Shown here one piece after another: positions 27,801-39,800 of a stretch of 64,000 nucleotides of DNA (position 1 is its first letter; every line of letters begins with the position of its first letter). Source of the DNA: Lumbricus terrestris. Its lineage: Eukaryota > Annelida > Clitellata > Crassiclitellata > Lumbricidae. A program made the translations under genes and the position numbers. The stretch covers positions 29,210,677-29,274,676 of the forward strand of contig OX457046.1 in NCBI GenBank assembly GCA_949752735.1. Reading direction: 5' to 3'. The notes beneath the pieces were generated by a model. The model had not been told where the DNA came from, searched no databases, and was given only the letters and a program-made list of their open reading frames with translations.

Positions 27801-30800
27801 AGCTCCTCGATCAACTTCTGCTTTATCGAGATCTCACAAGTCAGATCGGCGAGATTCTCGTGAAGCTTACCAGTCACTGGATGGACATCAGAACACAAGA
27901 CATATTTGACATCAATGTTTACGTTCATTCATTCGCTCATTCATTCATTCGTTCGTTCATTCCAGAATTTATATAGCACCTCTTCAAGGGGACTACTCAG
28001 AAGTGCTCCTGACTCTGGCACGGCAAAAAAGTCAAATTGAGTTGAACAAAAAATGCTTTAGTAAGAGACCCAGAAAGCAGACGTAGCAGCCGTGGAAACC
28101 CATTCCAGATCACTGGAAACCCATTCCAGATCACTGGAAACCCATTCCAGATCACTGGAAACCCATTCCAGATCACTGGAAACCCATTCCAGATCACTGG
28201 AAACCCATTCCAGATCACTGGACGCACCACGGAAAAGCTCAGATTCTGCATGGTTGCAGTTCATGCAAATGGAACCAAGAGCAACCCCTTCAGGGCAATG
28301 TTGTCAGTGAATGTCTATTGTAATACCTGCACTATGTCTGGAAAAACCAAAGCAGCAGATAAATAAGCAAGTAAGTATAAATATTTACTACATAAAAAAG
28401 CTGCCAAACAGCACTCTGGTGAACAAGCATCGCATTATAAATTCACAAAAACATCAAAATCTATCTAAGATGAACAAGGTTAAAATGAAATATAGCAAAA
28501 TATGAGAAAATGGACAACAATAAAAATTATATGCAGTGGTTGCTTATGCTTAAGATTGTGCAAACAGCCAGGAAAAACAGTGCATAAAATTGGTTTCTCA
28601 TCACACCCTACACCACGAGATAAAGCCGTTTCAATAAGCCACTGATAATAATCTTACGCTGTCAACTGCAAAGCCAACTGATAACTAATGGCAAGTTTGC
28701 ACAAGAAAGCTATGACATCTTCCCAGCAAATTAATCATTAATAGAATAATATCTGGTATATTTGAAAAATATGACGACTATAAACAAACATGGATGAGGT
28801 CAAACAAAAGACAGTGAGTTAAACGACTAAAAATATGAATTGCATGCATCACAAGCTTTTAACAACACTACTATAACACCACTCTGTGCTCCCTTCCCAC
28901 CTCTCATCTTCCATTTATCCCTTACTGAGCAAATAGTACCATCATCATTGACAATGAATAGTGAATATATAACTCATCATGTGCAGTTACTAAAATTCTT
29001 TAAAGGTGTGCAAAGCTAAACAATTGCAAACTACCCTGAAAACATTCATCAACCATCGAGGTTGAAAGTGTGCTTTTATAAACCCAGCGCAGTTGAGAGT
29101 AAACGAGTGATGTCTACTCGATAAAAGTCACCAACTGTGAAATAACGACCAGCCCACAAGACAGCAAATGACACGTCAACTTGAAAAGAGGAAAAACGTG
29201 CAGCGCAAAAGAAAAATTTGCAGAGAGAGAGACGGTTGATTAAAAGCTTCAAAACAGAAGACAATCCGAGACAATGACAAAAGACGGCACAAAAGAAAAC
29301 AAGACGACAGTGACAACAACGACAACTCTTACCAACGTCTCGGTTGTCCTCATCATCTGGAGTTCAAATGCATTCAAATACAACAGGTAATTTGCGACAT
29401 AACAATATCCAATCATTTCATTAAAACTGACAAACCACAGAATAGTTACATGAAAAAGTAGGAACACAAGGTAACATGTTAAACAAAAGTAAGTTTTATA
29501 ACTCTACTAGGTGCGGCTAACTATACGCGTCGAATTAAAATGGTCATATCTCGGGTTTCAAAGTGAATTGAGAGCTGAAAATAGTCGCATTTACCTACAA
29601 ATTTGGATAAAAATAAATTGTAAAATTTGTGTAAACCGAAACTCTGTCATTTCAGAGCGTTTCTTGGGACAAAAATTCAAAATACATCCGGACATTCATA
29701 CAAACAGAAGGACAAACTTTCCACCTTATAATGTAGATACCAGCCTGTCTGTCCTACCACTACCCATTTTACAATTGCCCTAGGAGTGGAAGGGTGAGTA
29801 TTGGACCTGCAGGCATCAAACCCATGGCCCTCTATCCACTGTGCCTGCCATCTAAAGCAAATTGTAGCAAAAATAAAAAATAATCAAAACCACTTGGTAT
29901 AAAACCACTTGTCAAGAAACCAATTACCTACACAGCTAGGCTAAACTTGTCTGCATTTTATAAGTTGCTCAAATCCTTACTTTTAGCTGTGGCAGGGCTG
30001 GGAGCACCTTGGAGCTCTTGAAGAGGTGCTATATAAATTCTCAAATGGAATGGATGTCAATGAGTGAGCAAATGCTCTTTTTTTCTAGCTGTGACTAATG
30101 GGAAATATTCATTTAAGTAATCATAAGCTATAGCTTTTTCACAGCTGCAACATCAAACAGCCTAGGCAAACACTTGTAAGATCCTAAGTTGAATTTGCCC
30201 GTAAAATTAAGTCTTATTTTAACACAATGGCCCATTTAAAGCAATCTCAAGTGTTACCTGGCTCCCAATGATTTGAAAATTTGCTTCAAAACCACAATGG
30301 TCATGTTAACAGCAGCGGTCAACAAAACCTAGTCAACAGAGTCTGGTCAACAGAACTTGGTCAACAGAATCTGGTTAACAGAATCTGGTTAACAGAACTT
30401 GGTCAACAGAACTTGGCCATCAGTATGACTGGTCACAGTTTTAGGTCAATCCTGTTTCGACAACATTTAGATGTTGTTTTACATCCATTTCATTTCACAA
30501 CATTTTTATTTTTAAAAAGTTCATTCAAAATTCCTGCAACTCTATTTCATTATATAAACCACACAAATATGGCCGGAAATCACGAAAAACCCAGTTTAAA
30601 ACCCTTTAATGCCGAGATAAGATATAAGATAAGAATATTCTTTAATATACCAATTGCTATCCGCATTTTGTATGTATACATATCCAAGAGAGATGGTAGT
30701 AAATGGTATGGGAAATCCTATACCCTCCGGCATTAAAGGGTTAAACTTGATGCGACTCTTGATTGAAACTTGTATTGCATTGCATTCAGTTATTCGTATA

Positions 30801-33800
30801 AATTTGCATTAATGAGATGAATTGATTCCAGCTGACATACCAAGGTCACTTTCAATGTCGCTGAGAAGCAAGTCATCCGCTTCATCCAGATCTTCATCTT
30901 CCACTTCTTCCTCGTCTTCCACCTCATCTCCATTCACAGCCTAAAAATGTTTTCTTCAGTTAATTATAATAAAATGTCAATAATACCATTATTTTGTATT
31001 GTATTTATAAATTTATATAGCACCACTCACAGTGCAAACTAATCAGAGGTACTCCCAGTGTGAGAGACAAAGAGAGAAAAACTGGTTTTCAGACAATGAA
31101 AAGAGGCACTTGGCCCACCATACACCAGTTATAGATCATAGATAGTTTCATACTCCATCTATGATGTGTTAAACCATCAAATAACCAACCTACTTTATTT
31201 GAAGCCATACAGTCAGTGCTTAAAGTGTAGAAAAAGAAGCGCCTGGACGCTCCTTACCTTTACCTGCTGTGCGGGCCAAATAAGTGGCAGGACGGTGTTC
31301 AGATCTTAAAATAAGTGCCTGGACGCCGTCCATGACCGTCCAGGCGAGGCGCACTTTAAGACCCGCATATAGTCATAGTACCATTAGATACCTCCATACC
31401 CCATCTAATATGTGTCAAACCATTAACCCTTTACCGACAAAAGTGTAGCAAATGGTACATGGGAAAATCTTATACACTCAGTTGGTATTAAAGGGTTAAA
31501 CAACGTACTTCATTTGCTTCCTCTCTGTCTGGACTGTCATCGAAATCACTGTACTCGTTGTCCTGCTTCTCTTCTTCGCTTCCGTCGTTTTTACTCTGCC
31601 TTTAAAAAAAATAACAAATCCAAAATGAGTGCAACAACAACTAACACAGTGCTCAGACAGTAGTTTCAATAGTCATTTAAAAAAGCAACGTGCCACGATA
31701 AGCTGGCATAACAGTTCACAGATCTGTAGATAAATAAAAAAATAATTGCAGAACTGCTCCCATTCAAGAAATTATGTATACTAAGCTGAGATTGGATAAT
31801 ATGGCATAATGAATAATACAGAGTGCACAGATAAAGAGTGATTAACAGCAAATTATCGATTAAAATTCTATTTGATTTTATTTGATTTTAGTGACCAGCG
31901 TGTACTAAAATGCATCGAAAGCATATGTAGCTGGTTATTACAGACTTAAATTACATAGTAGAACGCTTAAATTATGTCTGGCAATCAACCAAAAAATATT
32001 TCAGACTTGGATAGTAGTTTTATGGAAATGAGACAATTATAGTAATCAGGTTATATCGACATTTCACCCACTTAGCTTATTTCTTTAAATGTATGTAATC
32101 AACTATGCAAGACCCCTTCCGAGTCCCCTGTGCAACCACTTGTAAACTATCTGCATCATTACTAATGCACTGTTTTATTTTATTTTGTTAGCTTTGTTTC
32201 TTTGATGCTTTATTTGATTTATTTTGTTGCTCTTGCTCTGGTTGCCAAATAAATTGATTTGATTTGATTTGATGCATGAGTGACTTTAAAAGCTGCTGTT
32301 AACTGTCGTAGCTTATTTTTTCTAAATGTGCATAGTCGTTTTGTAAAAGCAGTGTAATGCATGTGCGCTTGTCAGAAGCAAATAAAGGCCACAGTAATTC
32401 AAACAAAAACAACTGTAGTGCAAAGACTTCAAACCTGTTGAATCTTTTCTTTCGTGAGTTGTGCTTCAAGTGCCGCAAATCCCTCTTGGCTAACGAGAGA
32501 ATTTCTTGGATATGTACGTCTGGCGAAGCGTTGAAGTCGAGCGTCGACATCACGCCTGACGTTGTCATCGTGCCACCCGTCACTGGACTTAACGACGCTC
32601 GTGACGGCGTCAGACGCATCGCAGTCCGTCGCAACAGTTCCACCTGACACTCGGATTCAATAAGCCGTGCTCTGTCAAACAAATAAATACCCTTTCAAAT
32701 ACAGTAATTTCGATTGGTCGGAATTACGGCTAGGTAGACAGTGATTAAACTTTGCATCCAATGTCCATTTATTGTCCAAATCATTAAATGTTACCATTAC
32801 ATAGGAAGTTTTATATAGCGCCTCTTCAAGGTAGGCTACTCAGAGGCACTCCTGGCTCAACAACGGCTAAATACGACAGCTTTGAGTTCTTCAGAAACAG
32901 AGTGGAGTAGCCCCTGGACACTACGCGCAGTGCAACAGTGAGGCCATTAAATTGGAAATGCCATTGGGCCTATGAGCAACAGAACAGCATTTAAAGACTA
33001 CCATGCAGCATAATGCTACTGCTGAGCTTCAGATAAAAATTGCTTTAAGAATTTTGATTGGATATAGAAGTGTGAAGAACTTTGTCAAGACAGCTACAAA
33101 TAACACAGAGGTTCCAGAAATGAATAAAACACAATGCTAGGATGAAAACCGTACTAATTATAATCAATAGCTTGACCCTAAACAATCAACTAATCAATCA
33201 ATTAAACAATCAACTTTCTGTATTAAATTACTCCCGTAAGTAGAAGAACAAGAAGAGCAGACTTTTCAGAACGTTTCAGTTTCAATTTTAGTTTCAGTTA
33301 ACAGAAATAGAAACAGAAATCTGTTGTTAACTGTTGTAGCTTATTTTTTCTAAATGTGCATAGTCGTTTTATGCAATGCAATGCAAGTGTGCTTGTCAGA
33401 TGCAAATAAAGGCCACTTGCTGACCTGCAATAATTCACACAAAAACAACTGCAGGACTTCTAAAGTATTTTTCAACTTTTCAGTTAACGATATAAAGACA
33501 CATTCAGCTTAAACTTAAATAGCACAACACACAATGCACCTTAACTCCTCCATTTCTTTTATGTAGCCCTCTATGAATTTTTTCGCTTCCTCGTTTATTG
33601 TATCCGCTGAAAGAAAACGACAAAGCTTGTTAACACCTGTAATATACATTCAATATATGTATTGAAAAAACCATTAAAAATTAGCGGAGCAATATTTGAA
33701 GAGTTAGCCAGCAAAGAAAAGTATCTCCAAAATCAAACTAAGAAAACTTGATAACATATGAAAATATTTAGTAGTTCTTTAGCAAACCTCGTGAAACAGC

Positions 33801-36800
33801 AATAGGAATTTCATTGTATCTATACATTTATATAATGCCTGCTTTGGTCAAACCTTGAGCTTTTGCCTTCATTGGACCTGCACTTTGGAATTATCTCTCT
33901 CCATTAACGCGTGTTCTTCCTTAATAACTGGCATCCGAAGCACATCTGTCTCAAGCTACTTTCTATTCTCTGGGTATTTTGCACTGGGAGCACCTCCGTG
34001 AAAGGTGCTTTATAAATTTACAGATACAATACAATCATTTGAACGCCAAACTCTGTGGTGACAGTACAGCAGGTTAAACAATAGACAAAACAACCACAGA
34101 AAGCACAAAATACTAGAAAGAAACTATTGTTAATAATAAACAAGCACTGACTGCCAAGAGCGGCGATACTCATGGCATCCCTCTCCGCCAGCAGTTGGAT
34201 GTTTCGAATGGTCAGTGACTCGACCGTGTCCTGGAGAGCCTTGATCCGCAGTCGGAGGGAACCGATCTCCGCCTGGAGAATGTTGTTCTCCTGGAACATG
34301 TCGCTGACGCACTCCGCACCGTCCGCGTCGATTCCTCTCTTGCCCTGAACATGGAAAAATTACCACATTCAGTGACCTCTAACATTGAAGGTCAATAAAA
34401 GAGGCCGAGTTCTTTGCTTTTTCTGCATGAAATGCTTGATAGTCGATGCATATCAACAATCAGCATTATTGAAAGAGCTTTAAGGTGACACGGTAGCCCC
34501 CTTGGTGGTCAAATAAAAGATAACACTCATGCTTGAAGAACAAATTAATCTTGAAAGACGGGGTTCAATACCCATACGCTCCTCTATGTCAGCTCAATCC
34601 TCCAATCCCTAGGGGCAACTGTAAAACAAGTTGGCATCTAATTGTCTGCCAAGACATCTGTTCAATAAAGATCACAAAATTCAACATCGTGCGTCAATGT
34701 TACACCCCATGGAATGGATTTCCCCGCCCCAATCCGATCGCACTGTCATCCACTCTTTCATCACCTTTCTCACGCCTTAAAACCTGCCCTTTCTCTCGAG
34801 GTTGAACGCACTGGGAGCGCTTCTGAAAGGCTCTTGCTGCGAGAAGCACTTTATAAATGGTCAGATACAATACAATACAATACAATACAATTCAATACTT
34901 ACTGGAGCTTGTCAGTGAGTGACTTTGTCAAGAAAGATGAAAGTTGAGCTTATTATTATTATTATTAAGAATTGTCCTCTTCAGCTAAGTTTGGGGCGAA
35001 GCACTTCTGAGTTATAACCTTGAGGGGCATTATATAAGTCTCGAATGAATGGTCTTTTAGGGGCAGATCTCACAGCTCAAGGAGCTGGTCTCAAAGCAGA
35101 CGAGTGGGATCCCAGATCTGAAGGGATCTCGGATCCCTTTGAATCTCAGGTCCCATTGGATCTCAGATATCCCTTGGGATCTCAGGTCCCATTGGATCTC
35201 AGATATCCCTAGGGATCTCAGATCCCACCGGATCTCAGATATCCTTTTGGATCTCAGATATCCCTTGGGATCTCAGATATCCCTTGGAATCTCAGATATC
35301 CTTTTGGATCTCAGATATCCCTTTGGATGTCAGATCAGATTGGATCTCAGATATCTCTTTGGATCTCAGATATCCCTTTGGATTCCAGATCAGATATCCC
35401 TTTGGATTTCAGATCCCATTGGATCTCAGATATCTCTTTGGATCTCAGATATCCCTTTGGATTTCAGATCAGATATCCCTTTGGATTTCAGATCCCATTG
35501 GATCTCATATATATATATATATATCCCTTTGGACCTCATCCCCCCATGGGCACCAACTGTACTCACTATAACTAAGCGGAAAAAATACCAAAATACGAAA
35601 AACTACATAAAACAAGACCGTAACTTTACTGACCGTTTTGTACGCAAGGAGCTCGGCTTGCAGCGCTTGTATCTCTGTCCTGAGTGTGGAAATCTGTTTG
35701 CTCGTCTTGTCCTGATTGACCATCACTCGGTTCTTGATGTTACGGGCACGGTTCGCGTATTTAAGAGTATTCAGCGTCTCCACGAAGTCTCGATCGGATG
35801 GTGATACGCATGCGATCATTACGGTGCGACTGGAAAAAAGCAGAAATAACGATCGTTGTCAATGCAGAGAATAATGAAGAATTATATCAGACCAACAACA
35901 CCTTATTCTGAATGCCGTTTTGCAAATTAGCTATAACAATACGCAAATTTTATATTATTTGCTGTTTGTTGGGGCTGTTATCTTACAATGAAGTCTTGTT
36001 GTAACCACCTTGAGACCACTGTTCAATCTAGATATATTGTAAACTGTGAATCTATGTGTACTGGGTTGTATGAAGAAAATGTGTTGATATGAATATCAGA
36101 CATGTTTGATGTTTGGTGCTGTAGGTTAAACAATTCCAGGTCAAGAGCCCTACCATGGAAAAAGCACGGTCCTGCATAGTGGAGGTTCAAGCAAAAGGGA
36201 CAGAGAGCAGACTTTGTCCAGCAGAACAAAGGGAGTGAAAGTGGTGAGCACTAAGAGAAGGGTTACAGAGTTCACAAAGGTAGGCAGGAGCAAGGTCTAG
36301 CAGGCAGTGCAAGACTACAGCATCTCTGCATAACACCATTTTGAATACGCAGAACAGCACATAAACTGAGAGTGGTTCATACAGAAGTGCCGTTTAGAAA
36401 CCCCACACGAAGGACTCCCGATTCATTCATTCATTCATTTAAAGAATTTATATAGCGCCTCTTCAAGAAGTCCACTCTTATGGTATGCGTCTGTTACCTG
36501 TTACCACCGAGAGAATCCTGGAGAAGCCGGGTCAACTTCGAATCTCGGTATGGCACGTGCAAACCCTTCTTCGTCTTGTCGCCGAGCGCTGATATTACGT
36601 TGCCCAGGGCAAGCTAGAAAAAGAGCAAAGACCAGAGACATTTGAATTCATCTCTTTAACAATTTAAAACGGTTTTCAATCTTTACATGATCCAAACTTT
36701 ATCCGCCGATATTACGTTGCCCAGGGCAAGCTAGAAAAACAGCAAAGACCAGAGACATTTGAATTCATCGTTTTAACAATTTAAAACGGTTTTCAATCTT

Positions 36801-39800
36801 TGCATGATCCAAACTTTATCCGCAGGGAAATGTTTTTACATAAATGCATCTTCATTGAAGAATTCTGTACCAAAAACCTACGTAAAAGAAGATATCACCC
36901 ATGGATCGACACGCATATCTCTTTGAAACTACACATAGGAGATAGTGAAAATGAAAGCACAAATTATCATCCATTCAAAATCCTTGCTTCTCTTTGCCAG
37001 AGAAACTAGACACCTTCGACAAAGAAAAATCTAATATCATGAGCACCGTAAGTGGAGAAATGAGCCACTGGATCTGATGGCTGGCCTGCTTTCCACTGTA
37101 ATGCTAAATGTCAATTTAGCATCACGTCCTGATGAGCCCTTTTCACCTCTGGCAAACTCCACTTATAACTTACACCCTGGATATCATACATTCGCGCTAC
37201 CAGTAAACGATGCTAAAAACTTTATTTCAAGGGCACTCTTTCACAGTCATCAATAACATTGCTATGCCCACATTAATTTTTTCTCTTCTATTTAATGTGC
37301 TTTGACGTGTAACTGAGTGCAGTGTGTCAACTGGATTTGTCTAATTTTTTAAATAAATAAAGATTATTAAGTCATTTTCTGAAGTATCCCAGAAATTGTT
37401 GACATTGAAAGAGGGGTTTTGGAGATGTGACCAATCTGGCCAAAACCAGGCATATGTCACTTTGCATGCTTCTGAGACAATGACCAAAATGCAATAAAAT
37501 TTCAATTCTTCAATTTAATTCAATTCTGAACATGGCTGCTAAGGAATTTTGCATCCCAAAGTTATAGAAAACTTTGAATGCATTTTTCACAGAATTTTTA
37601 TCTGAACAGTTGCACCATATTTTTACTTATAACTTTGGACAGGAACATGGTAGAACAATAAGGTTTGTGTCACTTTAAAGAAGACACTTGTGGGGCACGG
37701 TGGTGTAGTGGGTATGTTCGTCGCCTTGCAGCCGAAAAGTTGCAGGTTCGAATACACCTCAAGTCGCTGCGTAGGGACCTTGTGCAAGTCCTTCACTCGC
37801 AATTGCTCAGCACTTCGGCGTGAAACTCCGATGCAGTGTCTGCTCTGTAGTCGGGAGCACCTCTGAGTAGTGAGCTTGTGAAGGGGCGCTATAACAAGTG
37901 CACATACAAACAAAAAACTCATTCTTTTTAAAGATGTATGACGACTGAAGTCTGGTTTTGGTCAGATGAATCATGATTACCAGTCCGCAGTTGATCGAGA
38001 TGCCCTCTTTCGCTCGATCCCCTGTCGCTCCCGTTCGTTTCAGTCGTTCCGACCCGGCAAGGTCAACAAAATGGAATTTAGCGGAGAGCAGTTCAAACTC
38101 TGTGATGGCCTCCGTGCTGTCTCGCTCCTTGTCCTCCTCTTCAAGATTCTACAAAGCAAAACAATTTAATTAAAACAACAATTAATTTGATTAAGTATGT
38201 TGGAAGATCGATTCTAACACTGTGATTGGGGGCCACACAATCATAACAAAATTGTTGAGGTATAAGGAGATCACATTCAAAAGCGGAGCAAATTTTGGGA
38301 AATCTAATTTTGGGATAGTGTATCTGACAGTATTTTTTTAAATGGAGTCCAGGTTATAATAAATTGTGCTGTAAGAAGAGTGTGCTATCCTACAGATGTG
38401 AATGTCACTGGCATTTCACATATTCAAAGTAGAACTGAAATGCTATGCAATTGATATGGAACTTCAAAACAACAGCAACAACAACAATAATAATTAATTG
38501 TTATAATTATAATAATTATATAACAATAATGACAAAATGGCACCATAACACAGCCTTGACATTACAAGGTCACCACACAGTCAACTAATGAGCATTGCAT
38601 CATCTAATAGTTCCTATAAGACATGGAAACAATTGAAGACAGGTCATAATCTGCGGTCCATGCAGTATATATCTACGAAGAGAGGCAACTGCGACCTGGA
38701 TAAACCATGTGGTCTTCAACCTGGTCTGTTCTGTTTTGCTATGTGATGCTCAAGCTGTGTGCCATTCCGTAAGGCACAATCACTTAGCATTTATTTTTAT
38801 GGTAGAGCTTTAATTACCAGGGTAATAAATTAAATATCCATTATTATCTGAAGGTAGTAGGGAAGAATCAGGCGAATAAAATATGAAATTTAAGTTTGAT
38901 CTATAAACTTTTAAAGGCCTACTCTCAAAAGACCATCCCAATTTTCAAGGAAAAATTAAAAGATTGAGAAGAGTAGTTACTCAGAAGTAAACAAATGAGG
39001 AGAGGAACTACCTTCCCAGCGTGGTAACAACCGCATTTTTTGTTGAAAAAGTGGTTTTCCGAGTGGCTATATATGCATGGTTTCCACGATAATGTACGCA
39101 TACACCAGCAGCACTTACTACTCATTCCATTTATAAGTGCATCCATAAATAATGCCATATCTTCTTCGTGACTCAGAAGTGCCAAGATATCAGAAAAACA
39201 AAAGATTATTGTATCACAAATTGAGACTCAGTGTTGATGGAAGTCGCTCACAATTTTCTAATGGCACACACAAACACAAATACACACACAAACACAAATA
39301 CAAACACACACACAAACACACAAATACAAACACAAATACACATACAAACACAAATACACATACAAATACACACACACACAAACACACACACAAACACACA
39401 AATACAAACACACACAAACACACACACACAAACACAAATACACACACACAAACACAAATACATGCACAAACACAAATACACATACAAACACACACACACA
39501 AACGCACACACACATGCATGCACCAACACATAAACAAACACAAACAAACAAACACACGTGCAAACACAATATTAGGATAGAGATCAAATCACAGATAATT
39601 ATAGCACAGTTTGTGGTCCGTTGGCAAAGCTTTTGCAAGCAGAAGACCAGACATGAAGACATATGTGGACTGAATGTTATCCTTAAATTATCAAACCCAA
39701 TGCATTAGTTATCCTTAAATTAATTATCAAACCCAATGCATTAGTTATCCTTAAATTATCAAACCCAATGCATTAGTTATCCTTAAATTAATTATCAAAC

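Noticed and set aside
28092..28310. CRISPR-like perfect 21-bp direct repeats
   Set aside because: No unique spacers between units, inside a eukaryotic intron and a LINE copy; it is a minisatellite.
35139..35804. 221-codon plus-strand ORF
   Set aside because: Made by the GATCTCAGATATCCC minisatellite and the antisense of exon 9.
37691..37762. Possible tRNA gene (A-box and B-box-like motifs)
   Set aside because: Part of a six-copy SINE; no cloverleaf that I can complete, and the copies are tied to a LINE tail.
39152..39662. Several 100-140 codon ORFs on both strands
   Set aside because: All are translations of a CA-rich microsatellite.
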